Positions 11,701 to 18,154 of a stretch of DNA of 64,000 nucleotides are shown here, one piece after another. Below the pieces are notes generated by a model, which saw only the letters and a program-made list of their open reading frames with translations, did no database searches and was not told the DNA's origin. Within the stretch, counting starts at the first letter, position 1, and each line of letters opens with the position of its first letter. The position numbers and the translations under genes were made by a program. The stretch is from Flagellimonas flava (GTDB taxonomy: Bacteria; Bacteroidota; Bacteroidia; Flavobacteriales; Flavobacteriaceae): positions 310,001-374,000 of the forward strand of contig NZ_FQWL01000003.1 of NCBI RefSeq assembly GCF_900129665.1. Direction: 5' to 3'.

Positions 11701-14700
11701 AATCGAAATCAAAAATATCGTTGGCCGTAATCTCCGCAGCATTTAAATAGTTCCCAGATGCATTAACTGTTGCATCAAAGGTCAGACTGGTAGTGTTTCC
11801 ATTCAAAATAGAAAGACCAGACCACGAAATGGACAGATCGCCAACATTATAAATTCCTCCGTTGCTTACCGTTCCGGGAACCAAGCTATACCCGTTTGGA
11901 AGTACATCCCGTACGCTGACTCCAGTGGCATCGGCAGAGCTGGCCGCATCATTGTTGAACACATCTATAGTAAATGTAACCGTATCACCAGGGTTGGCCG
12001 AGGTTGGAAGTACCGATTTGGTCAACTCCAAATCAATTCCAACCAAAGAAACTTGAACTGTATCCGAAACAGGGGTACAAGTACCATTTGAAACGGTCCA
12101 TTCAAAAACATAAACCCCTGAATTTGCACCGAAAACCTCCGTGTTCCGGTCATTTTCATTTACAAAGCCCACCGTAGTAGGTCCAGAAACCTGAGTCCAA
12201 GTACCAGTACCTGCGATGGGGGCATCCGCAGCTAAAACCACAGTTGCAAACTGATTCAAACTCTGGTCTGGGCCAGCATCCGTGCTTATGGGGTCTGCAT
12301 AATTGACCACTTCCATGGTATCATCAAAAGTACAGCCTCCGTTTACCACGGTCCATGTGAATTCGTAAGTACCCGCTTCCAACGCATCAATTAATGTCGT
12401 CTCACTATTTGGAGTTACAATATTGGCCGGAGTTCCCGGGGTACCACCAACTCCAGGGCCGGCGGTCTGTGTCCATGTTCCCGTTCCAACAGCAATTGCT
12501 GTAGCTACCATATTGGTTTGGGTAGCCCCGCAAAACTCTTGGTCAGGACCAGCATCAGCAGTCGAAGGTGCATCAGCCGGAAAGGTTATATTCACAGTAT
12601 CTGTTGATGGGTCACATGCAGAAGGACTGTCCACAAAGGTAATCCCGTTATGGGCCACTGTCCAGGTTAACTCATAGGTTCCTGTAGCTGTAATGTTAGA
12701 GAGAGTTGATGTTGGTGAATTTGGATTGTCAATTACTGCGGCTCCACCCGAAGGATCAATGGTCAAGGTCCAGGTTCCTGTTCCTGAAGTTGGGGTCACT
12801 GCATTCAATTGTGCTTCCAATTGGCAGGCATTATTTTGATCTGGACCAGCATCTGCTGAGGACGGGGCATCATATACTTCTATCCGAACCACATCTGAAG
12901 TATTAAAACAAAAACCAGATTCAAAATTCCATTCCAAAATATAAGTTCCTGGTACGGTCAGTCCGGTTATGGTCGATGTTGGATTAAGAATATCCGTAAT
13001 CACCGCTGTGCTACCTGCGGGTTGTTCCGTAAAGCTCCAAGTGGCCTCATCCACATCATCGGGAGGGGTATTCCCTGCCAATGTAGTTTGGTTTGCGATA
13101 GCCAAGTCACCCAGACACAACAATTGATCGGGACCAGCATCCGGCAAAACGGTAGGTAATCCACTGGACTCTACCCTTACTTGATCTGAAGTATTTCCAC
13201 ATCCTGTTGCTCCAGGATAGTTGGTTGTAAACTCAAAAATGTAAAAGCTTCCCAACACAATATTACTTACTTCTGCAACATTGCTTCCTACCGGATTTTG
13301 TGTAATGGTTGCCGGCGTTCCCGGGGTAACACCGACTCCAGGGCCAGCAATCTGTGTCCAAGTGCCCGTGGAACCAAATGTAGCCTCCAGTAAGAAATTC
13401 TGAACGTTGCACAGCTCCATATCCGCACCGGCATCTGCGGGCACAAATACATCTACTGTTTTATCCACAAATGAAGTAGGGCAATTGCTATCTCCAGCTA
13501 TGGTCCACCGGAAAGTATAGGTTCCCGAAACCATTCCCGAAATCATGGCATTTGGATCATTTACATCTGAAAAAGTCGGTGTATTGGGAGCACCGGACAA
13601 CAAGGTCCAATACCCACTTTCAATATCGCTGTTAAAAGGGTTTCCATCCAAGGTTATGGTGGTGGAAGAGCAAATGGTTTCATTGGCACTGGTTACCGTG
13701 GCCGTTGTTGGAGGTATCCCTACGTTCAAAATCACCTGGTCTGTATCCGAGGAGCAGGAACCATTGGTAGCGGTCCACTCAAAAACATATTGCCCTGAAA
13801 ATAAAAAGGTCAATTGTGCAGTGGGACTATTCACATCATCTATGGAATATCCCCCGGGTCCGGAAATCTGTGTCCAAAAACCTCCACTTCCCACGGAGCC
13901 CGTAGCGTCCATGATAAACACGGATTGACAAGCAGTTTGATCCGGTCCTGCATTGGCTGCTGCATCAGGACCGATGGTTATTTCAACTTCATCGGTAGTA
14001 ACCTGACAGCCTGGTGTTACCTTGGTCAAGGTCCATGTCAAAACATAACTTTGTTCTATGGAAATAGTGGCATTGGTATCAAACTGATTGGGATCATCGA
14101 AGGCTATTCCTGTTGCCGGAATGGCTGTCCATGTTCCAATTTCATCAGCAGCAGGTTCATTTCCATCCAGAGATACCGATACAGTTCCTGTTGACAAACA
14201 TTGATCGACTCCTGCGTTTGCAAGGGTAGGTCCCTGAGTTGTATTGGTGTTTATAGTGACTGTATCTGTTCCAGGATTCGGACAAGTGGGGTTTCCCGGA
14301 TTGGCGATGGTCCATCTAAAAACATAGGTTTCACTTGGGTCGGCTAGACCGGACACCAAGGTATTTGGGTCATTTTCATCTTCAAAAACAATAGTGGCAC
14401 CGGCCGGTGCAGAATCTACCGTCCAAGTACCTTCCAAATTGGTTGAAGGAGGTACATTCCCATTTAATTGAATTGGTGCACCGTAACAAACCGTTTGATC
14501 AGGACCTGCGGTGGTGGCCACAGCAGCATCAGAGGAAACTACGATTTCAACGGTATCCTCCTGGGAGGGAGCGCAGGAGTTCCCCCCCGAAATCGCATAT
14601 TGGAATACATAGGTTCCGGGAATTAGGTTTGATACATTGGTTGTTTGTGCATAAGGTGTCGCAATAGTAGCAGAATTCGGTCCACTTACTTGGGACCATA

Positions 14701-16312
14701 ATGAATTTCCGATGGTTACTGTATTTCCCGTTATATCTGTTGCGTTAACATTACAAGCCAAGGTCTGGTCTGTACCTGCATTGGCTGCAGTAGGCGTAAG
14801 GGCCACTGTAACATTAATTACATCTGTTGCAACATCACAACCCGTTTGGATAGAACCACTTAAAGATCTTGTAAAAAGAACTGTATAGGTTCCTTCAACA
14901 TCAAAATCAATGTTTAAGGGTGTGCCTCCCGTATTTGTAGATGTAGCTGGGTTGACCAGGGCACTTCCGCTTGGTCCATTAATAATACTATAGGTGTTAG
15001 ATCCATTTCCTGTAGTAGTAAACGGTATATCCACACTCGTTACCCCACAAGTTGCAACAATATCGCTTCCGCCATTAGCGGTTATGGAAACAGGGTTCGT
15101 TGAATATCGCACGGTTGCCGTAGCAACATCCGTACATAATGTGGTACTATTTTCTATGGTATAGGCGAATTGGTAGGTGCTGGACCCATCCAAACCGGTA
15201 ATTTGGGTGGTACTGGAATTTGGAGTTAAAATATTAACTCCCGCCACTGGACCACTTACCTGGGTCCAAGTTGCTGTTTCATCCGTAAAGAGTGGAACGG
15301 ACCCCACTAAGGTCACTGTAGTGATACCCGCATCACAAAACCGTATATTATCATTTTGAATTGAGGCTGTGGTTATATCCTGTGTGGCCTCAGCCACAGT
15401 GATGGTCATGGTATCTTCACCGGTAACGCAAGGCCCGTCCACCGACCACCGAAAGGTATAAACACCTTCAATAAGATTGGAAACTCCCGTATTGTTACTG
15501 TTAACGTTAGCAATGGCAGGGGTACTTGGCCCGCTTACAAACGACCATGTCCCCACTTGTCCGTTAACATTGTTCCCTCCAAAGCTGGCAGCCATGTTGG
15601 TGGATTGGGTTACTGAATAGCAATTATCCAAACTCTGATTACCACCAGCGCTCACAATGGCTTGCCCTCCATTGTTCGTAACCGTTATGGTAGAGCTGGA
15701 TTCGCAAGATTGTCCGGGTGCATACTCCGGACCGGTGATGGTCCATTGCAATGTTGTATTTCCCGCACTTGTTTCGGCTAGGGTTAACGTTGTAGTCGGC
15801 GAAGAAGGTGAGTTAATGGTCACACCTGCATTATTGGCACCCACTATGCTCCACAATCCAGATTCTCCTGCATTAAGCGGTGTGTTTGCACTCGTGCTTA
15901 TACTTCCTGTATTATCAGGACAGGATACAATATCTGTTCCTGCATTGGAAGTAGTTATTGGTTGAACGGTAATATCCACATCCTGTAATAGTGGTGTTCC
16001 ATCGGTGCATACCCCACTAAGCCGAAATGTATACGTATTTCCTCCGACCAATCCATTCACTACTGTGTTCAGATTTGCAGGGTCCACAATAATCACGGAT
16101 GGTCCTCCTACCTGCGACCACGTTGGCCCTGTCTGAACCAGGCCAGATGAAGAACCGGATAAGGTGTACGCCGTTACATTTTCACATACGGTTTCTGGTA
16201 TTCCTGCATTGACTGAACAGTTCTGTGCGTAGTTTGACTGAAACGCTAAAAGGACAAAAAAAAGGAATGAAAAAATGCTCTTTTTCCTTGGTGAGGTTAG
16301 TAGTATGTTCAT
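5774..16312 (-). CDS. Giant repetitive surface adhesin with type B T9SS C-terminal domain
   Basis: Protein of about 3,512 residues, among the larger surface proteins of Flavobacteriia. It has a signal peptide (about 1-30, MNILLTSPRKKSIF...). It continues with about 15 PKD/Ig-like modules of roughly 93 residues (about 30-1424), with recurrent xAGPDQxxC, GTWTQxSGP and TYxFxWTV motifs. About 15 DUF11 modules of roughly 133 residues follow (1425-3418), with DLSLTKxV..TPNVGDxVTF and LPSGY motifs. The C-terminal gliding-motility-associated domain (3419-3512) has NEFSPNGDGVNEFF, YNRWGNIVY, W-DG and PVGTYYYVLDL. This last domain marks it as T9SS cargo routed through a SprF-type partner, and that partner is encoded immediately downstream. 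A GTG at 16336 is a possible longer start; the ATG was preferred because it opens a clean signal peptide. Role as adhesin or gliding protein is inferred from family. Confidence 0.9.
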   Translation of the reverse strand: MNILLTSPRKKSIFSFLFFVLLAFQSNYAQNCSVNAGIPETVCENVTAYTLSGSSSGLVQTGPTWSQVGGPSVIIVDPANLNTVVNGLVGGNTYTFRLSGVCTDGTPLLQDVDITVQPITTSNAGTDIVSCPDNTGSISTSANTPLNAGESGLWSIVGANNAGVTINSPSSPTTTLTLAETSAGNTTLQWTITGPEYAPGQSCESSSTITVTNNGGQAIVSAGGNQSLDNCYSVTQSTNMAASFGGNNVNGQVGTWSFVSGPSTPAIANVNSNNTGVSNLIEGVYTFRWSVDGPCVTGEDTMTITVAEATQDITTASIQNDNIRFCDAGITTVTLVGSVPLFTDETATWTQVSGPVAGVNILTPNSSTTQITGLDGSSTYQFAYTIENSTTLCTDVATATVRYSTNPVSITANGGSDIVATCGVTSVDIPFTTTGNGSNTYSIINGPSGSALVNPATSTNTGGTPLNIDFDVEGTYTVLFTRSLSGSIQTGCDVATDVINVTVALTPTAANAGTDQTLACNVNATDITGNTVTIGNSLWSQVSGPNSATIATPYAQTTNVSNLIPGTYVFQYAISGGNSCAPSQEDTVEIVVSSDAAVATTAGPDQTVCYGAPIQLNGNVPPSTNLEGTWTVDSAPAGATIVFEDENDPNTLVSGLADPSETYVFRWTIANPGNPTCPNPGTDTVTINTNTTQGPTLANAGVDQCLSTGTVSVSLDGNEPAADEIGTWTAIPATGIAFDDPNQFDTNATISIEQSYVLTWTLTKVTPGCQVTTDEVEITIGPDAAANAGPDQTACQSVFIMDATGSVGSGGFWTQISGPGGYSIDDVNSPTAQLTFLFSGQYVFEWTATNGSCSSDTDQVILNVGIPPTTATVTSANETICSSTTITLDGNPFNSDIESGYWTLLSGAPNTPTFSDVNDPNAMISGMVSGTYTFRWTIAGDSNCPTSFVDKTVDVFVPADAGADMELCNVQNFLLEATFGSTGTWTQIAGPGVGVTPGTPATITQNPVGSNVAEVSNIVLGSFYIFEFTTNYPGATGCGNTSDQVRVESSGLPTVLPDAGPDQLLCLGDLAIANQTTLAGNTPPDDVDEATWSFTEQPAGSTAVITDILNPTSTITGLTVPGTYILEWNFESGFCFNTSDVVRIEVYDAPSSADAGPDQNNACQLEAQLNAVTPTSGTGTWTLTIDPSGGAAVIDNPNSPTSTLSNITATGTYELTWTVAHNGITFVDSPSACDPSTDTVNITFPADAPSTADAGPDQEFCGATQTNMVATAIAVGTGTWTQTAGPGVGGTPGTPANIVTPNSETTLIDALEAGTYEFTWTVVNGGCTFDDTMEVVNYADPISTDAGPDQSLNQFATVVLAADAPIAGTGTWTQVSGPTTVGFVNENDRNTEVFGANSGVYVFEWTVSNGTCTPVSDTVQVSLVGIDLELTKSVLPTSANPGDTVTFTIDVFNNDAASSADATGVSVRDVLPNGYSLVPGTVSNGGIYNVGDLSISWSGLSILNGNTTSLTFDATVNASGNYLNAAEITANDIFDFDSTVNNGLAGEDDQDTAEVSINTSDLRLRKRIASGSSSTPDVGDTVVFELTVFNTGPDTATNITLEDVVPSGYTVTTVNDGGNLSGGVITWNIASLSGGNTTVTYEVTVNAPTGAVNEYLNTAQITAVDQQDPDSTPNNDDGDQSEDDEASVSISVPETTDIELEILVSDTSPNVGDVVTFTLNLSNLEGVDATGISVVSTIPSGYGNITAIDNGGVYSAGAGTITWSGLDVDLGTNSTILTFQATVLEPTGAAGEYTHTAEVTASDQFDVDSTSNNDDGDQSEDDEDSISITVPAVSDLSISKSVIVGTTTPNVGDAITFELIVSNAGPDNATGIAIEDVLPTGFTLNSVNGGGSAAANTASWAGLFVPSGGNIALTYVATVNAPTGAVGEYANAAQITASDQFDPDSDPTSGFGVDDLTDAVADDDEITLTLAPQQANVSVTKSVSNATPNVGEEVTFTIQVDNAGPSAATNVSLADAIPNGYTIAGGSVSNGGIFNLGGSEVLWDLATVPLAGITLTYNATVNAPTGTVGEYLNTVEVTASDQFDSNSSPNNDDGDQSEDDEDNASVVPQASDLSLAKDINGTSSATPNVGDTVTFELTVTNAGPSTATNIVVEDIVPLGYTLQTINNGGTDIAGTFLSWTIASLPVGSTTVSYEVTVNAPTATSDEYLNTAEIASADQFDADSDSGNDDGDQSEDDEDFFITTPQVTDLEIELLASNPTPDVGDVVTFTVNISNSGPNPGTGVSIENLVPSGFGSITAISNGGTFSFITDILTWTGLNVPVGTNTVALTFNATVQSPTGTAGEFTHIAEVTLSDQFDSDSTPNNDDGDQSEDDETAITVAPEQADLSLTKIVVDNDINPNVGEEISFEITVSNAGPNDATNVVVQDVLPSGFNYVLYSATAGTYDDASGQWQVGTVANGTNETLIIDVLVNSTGDYTNVAQITASDGFDIDSTPSNGVGAEDDQDEVVIAPVAVADLSITKDVSNTSPDVNTNVVFTLTVSNSGPSDATNIVVTDVLPSGYTYVSDDGTGAYVNGTGLWTVGNLVNGSLSTLNITATVNPTGDYNNVAEITAVDQPDSDSTPNNGLLTEDDQDDIAISPNPLVDISVTKTADDLTPNVGDPIVFTVTVQNDGPNDATNVVVTDFLASGYAFVSAVPSTGVYEPLNGSWTVGNLANAASETLVITATVLANGDYTNIAELTDLTETDVDSVPANNDDTEDDQQTIEPVPVLVSDLVLRKSVDILSPLVGEEVIFNISITNNGPSDVTGVEVLDLLPSGYTYVSNNRTAGVYTPGTGIWELNGVIPNGTTETMNIVATVNAAGDYFNVTEVFSSSNLDPNSTPNNNNVFENDQDSAGTTPIPSSDLSLTKTVDNPIPDVGSNVTFTITLTNDGLSDATGIVVSDALPSGYTYVSDDSGGTYDQASGLWNVGALISTNSIALNVIAQVNPTGNYNNVAEVIAVIQDDPDSVPGNNDPSEDDQTEQSTTPRSVSDVSVTKTADNLSPSTGDQIVFTITVNNAGPNDASGIVIEDMLASGFSFITANASIGTYDQNTGSWDVGSLTNGNSASLQITAQVLASGDYRNTAELIAMDTFDPDSTPNNNLSSEDDQDTIVVLPNGLADLELTKVVDNATPNVGDVVEFTINVTNNGFSDATGVEITDLLPSGYNYQSHITTAGVYNATTGLWNLNGPIFNSSTETLVVLATVNTPTGAADEYLNVAQITASDLADPDSDPNQGLDVDDLSDGGMDDDEAVAMVTPQTTDISIVKTVDNASPNIGGQVIFTIVVTNQGSVDATNVGIEELLPSGYRLITAQTSDGIYDEVSGFWELPTVSALGSANLQLTVEVLDIDDYINTASLAFVDQLDTNSSNDSDQAEVSPSCLTVYNEFSPNGDGVNEFFKIDCISRYPNNVLQVYNRWGNIVYEQRSYNNDWDGTSNGRATVQKGDLLPVGTYYYVLDLGDGSEPRTDWLYINR
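6059..12040 (-). repeat. Array of 15 DUF11 modules inside the giant adhesin gene
   Basis: Fifteen in-frame units of about 400 bases each. Every unit opens with a (D/N)(L/I/V)xxxKxxxxxxPxVGDxVxFxxxVxNxGP pattern, contains LPSGY/VPSGY and a TxNAPTGAxxEYxNTAxITAxDxxDxDS stretch, and most end in an acidic tail such as PNNDDGDQSEDDE. No cysteine is visible across the array. The repeats are protein-level; the DNA copies have diverged, so recent expansion looks unlikely for most units, though several neighbours share long near-identical acidic tails. Confidence 0.85.
12041..16225 (-). repeat. Array of about 15 PKD/Ig-like modules inside the giant adhesin gene
   Basis: Units of about 280 bases. Most start near NAG(P/T/A)DQxxC and carry a WTQxSGPxxxxI...PxxxxTxVxGLxxGTYxFxWTxxxGxC core. 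A cysteine near the start and one in the penultimate strand recur in most units, which suggests one disulfide per module. This contrasts with the cysteine-free DUF11 array that follows. Confidence 0.75.
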
Positions 16313-16739
16313 AATCAACAGAATGAGGTTCTTCACATGTAAGAATATTCAAACATATCCGTTTGGATCCGATAAACGGAAAATATGTTGTATTTCATCG
16401 ATCATATGTTGTGAAACATCGGATAAACGATGAAAGGTTTTTCATTCCATAACCCATTTTTACAAATACAGAAGATTCCTCCTATAGCGGCGACCTAATT
16501 TAACGTTTCAAAGCAATTGATTATTAGCGAGTTAACTTCCAGTAAAATAGGTGATAGCTAGTTACTTCCGACAAGGTATACGAACCTAAAAAAAGATGTG
16601 AAACCGCAAGGCTCCTACGTAGAGCCAAAGTACACGAGCAGGCTTATCTATTTTTTGCGATAAAAAGTGTGGAAAAATATTCAATGATAAGAACTATTAT
16701 CATCTAAGCGTAACCGAATTAGAAAACCAATGAGGAGGT
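16313..16739. other. Repeat-rich intergenic region upstream of the giant adhesin
   Basis: No credible coding frame on either strand. The half nearest the adhesin contains short repeats. These are a 7-bp-arm palindrome (16358-16380), two ATATGTTGT direct repeats 21 bases apart (16383-16391 and 16404-16412), two GATAAACG copies 51 bases apart (16371-16378 and 16422-16429), and a CATCG-N6-CGATG palindrome (16417-16432). Nearer the PNPOx-like gene there is an isolated imperfect palindrome at 16610-16626 around CTACGTAG. I see no RNA gene. It is the longest gene-free stretch in the window and fits a regulated control region. Confidence 0.6.
16350..16380 (-). promoter_or_regulatory. Candidate promoter with overlapping palindromic operator for the giant adhesin
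   Basis: On the minus strand TATGTTTG fits the Bacteroidota -7 box TAnnTTTG, about 38 bases before the chosen ATG. Directly upstream of it sits the palindrome TCCGTTT-N9-AAACGGA (plus 16358-16380), which covers the spacer where the polymerase would bind. No good -33 TTG is visible, so the promoter might need an activator at this palindrome. Both elements are read directly; their function is inferred. Confidence 0.4.
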
Positions 16740-17369
16740 TTACGACCTATTATTTGATTCGAAACTGCTCAATTTTTGGTTTAAAGCCTTAACCTGATTT
16801 TCCAGTTTCAGTATATAATCTTCTTTTTCTTTATTCATTTTTGAAATGTCCACATGTGTATATCGAGGTGTAATATGTTGCGGACAATTCCAGTCAAAAG
16901 CTTTAATATGGAAAAGAAAAATGCGCTCAGCTTTGTAATCATAATCCAATTCCATGTCTTTTGCCAACTCTTTGTTGTCTTCCAATGAAACTGTTTCGGC
17001 TTCGGCATAAATTTTTAATCGTGCTCTGTTGGCATAATCCATAAGGATTAAGGAAACTTTTTTATGCGTTTTTATATTTCCTGTGGAGATATACTGCTTG
17101 TTTCCAGTAAAATCTAAAAATGCCAACGTTTTTACATCGATCATCTTTAAAAATCCCTTGGGTCCACCTCGGTGTTGAATATAGGGGAACCCATTTTCCC
17201 CAAACGACGCCATATAAAAGCTATCCCGTTCCTGGATAAAGCTCATTTCCCGAAAAGAAAGACCATCCGGTAGTTCCATGCGTTCCATTCTGGCATAGGC
17301 ATTTCTACTCCCCTGCTCCTCTTGTAGTTCTTTAATGGCATCCGTAAAAGCCAATTTTGAGTAGTTCAT
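16740..17369 (-). CDS. Pyridoxamine 5'-phosphate oxidase-like FMN-binding protein
   Basis: Protein of 209 residues with a split-barrel flavin-binding fold. Diagnostic stretches are FIQERDSFYMASFGENGFPYIQHRGGPKGFLK (about 44-75), LAFLDFTGNKQYISTGNI and VSLILMDYANRARLKIYAEAE. The RGG-P-GF segment is typical of the PNPOx-related family that includes FMN-dependent oxidoreductases of unknown substrate. The C-terminal 30 residues (MNKEKEDYILKLENQVKALN...) look like a short coiled coil, so it may dimerise. It directly follows the deaminase gene with no gap, implying one transcript. It is unlikely to be the true PdxH; the substrate is unknown. Confidence 0.8.
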   Translation of the reverse strand: MNYSKLAFTDAIKELQEEQGSRNAYARMERMELPDGLSFREMSFIQERDSFYMASFGENGFPYIQHRGGPKGFLKMIDVKTLAFLDFTGNKQYISTGNIKTHKKVSLILMDYANRARLKIYAEAETVSLEDNKELAKDMELDYDYKAERIFLFHIKAFDWNCPQHITPRYTHVDISKMNKEKEDYILKLENQVKALNQKLSSFESNNRS

Positions 17370-17786
17370 TTATTCTTCTTGTTCTAGTTGAATACATTGT
17401 ACCGGAGAACCCCAACTTTTGGGAACATTATCGGAAGTCAGCAAATTATAGGCACTGCTAAGTCCCCCAAGTTCAGCTGACTTTTCTTTAAACACTACGG
17501 TACCTATCTTATGAAATCGAATTGCGTAGCTACACATAACACATGGCTCTTTTGTAGTGTACAAAATGGCCTTGGACATATCTTTTCCCAAAGTTTTTCG
17601 CGCTTCCCGAATCACCTCCATTTCCGCATGGCAACTAACATCTTGTTTTGTAAATCCCGCTTCTTCTGCCTCAGCGATGACCTCATTGTCAACACTAATC
17701 AAACTACCTACTGCACTGTTTCCTTTAGCCGCAGCTTGGTTTGCAAGTTGTTGACATCTGGCCATAAATTGATGTGCATTTTCCAT
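17370..17786 (-). CDS. Zinc-dependent nucleoside/nucleobase deaminase family protein
   Basis: Protein of 138 residues of the cytidine-deaminase-like fold. The zinc and catalytic residues are visible as H53-A-E55 and P81-C82-V-M-C85, in the order and spacing of the CMP/dCMP deaminase family (HAE then PCxxC). The family hydrolytically deaminates a base or nucleoside. The short length and the CVMC pattern resemble guanine deaminases and TadA-like proteins. The tRNA-binding C-terminal features of TadA are not obvious, so a free-base or nucleoside substrate is more likely. It is the first gene of a two-gene unit with the PNPOx-like gene and lies downstream of tRNA-Leu on the same strand, separated from it by a terminator. 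Confidence 0.82.
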   Translation of the reverse strand: MENAHQFMARCQQLANQAAAKGNSAVGSLISVDNEVIAEAEEAGFTKQDVSCHAEMEVIREARKTLGKDMSKAILYTTKEPCVMCSYAIRFHKIGTVVFKEKSAELGGLSSAYNLLTSDNVPKSWGSPVQCIQLEQEE

Positions 17787-17869
17787 ACTTCACCTTTAGC
17801 CATTAAAATGCCCAAAACCTTACAGAATACACTAAATATTGATTGGATTTTGAAAAAATGATTGGGAAC

Positions 17870-17900
17870 AAAAAAGGCCAAGATTTTTAAAATCTCGGCC
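17870..17900 (-). terminator. Rho-independent terminator of tRNA-Leu
   Basis: On the minus strand GGCCGAGATTT and AAATCTTGGCC form a long stem with one G-T pair, followed by six T. It begins ten bases after the tRNA 3' end, so it most likely terminates the tRNA transcript. Confidence 0.85.
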
Positions 17901-17909
17901 CTTTTAAAG

Positions 17910-17991
17910 TACCTTGGGTGGGAATCGAACCCACACTCCCGAAAGAACTGGATTTTGAATCCAGCGCGTCTACCAATTCCGCCACCAAGGC
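17910..17991 (-). tRNA. tRNA-Leu (anticodon CAA)
   Basis: Class II tRNA of 82 bases on the minus strand. Acceptor GCCTTGG pairs with CCAAGGT, including a G1-U72 wobble, followed by discriminator A. The D arm carries the typical AATTGGTAGA loop. The anticodon stem CTGGA/TCCAG encloses the loop TTCAAAA, so the anticodon is CAA and reads UUG. A long variable arm of about 13 bases is present, and the T arm is GTGGG-TTCGATT-CCCAC. The discriminator A and long variable arm confirm leucine. CCA is not encoded in the gene. It is divergent from prs. Confidence 0.96.
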
Positions 17992-18095
17992 TTAAATAGT
18001 ATCCCATTCCTAAAATGGGACTGCAAAGCTAAAAAATTATTTCATTTACAACCAAAAATACCTCGAATTATCCTTTAGCAACCCGAATTAATTTT

Positions 18096-18103
18096 TAAAT
18101 TTG
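18096..18103 (+). promoter_or_regulatory. Candidate -7 promoter element of prs
   Basis: TAAATTTG is an exact match to the Bacteroidota -7 box, 51 bases before the prs ATG. No TTG lies at the usual -33 distance; CTTTAG is found there instead, and the same hexamer occupies the equivalent place upstream of mfd. Confidence 0.5.
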
Positions 18104-18154
18104 CACCTCTTTTGCAAAAAAGAACTTTAATAATCTAGTCGACAAGAGATTACA

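Noticed and set aside
5774-16312. Regular repeats suggesting a CRISPR array or tandem DNA repeat
   Set aside because: The spacing is about 280 and 400 bases, in frame, and conserved at protein level only; it is a modular coding sequence.
17708-18007. Open frame on the minus strand through the tRNA-Leu gene
   Set aside because: It runs across a well-formed tRNA and its terminator and into the deaminase gene, with no protein-family signal.
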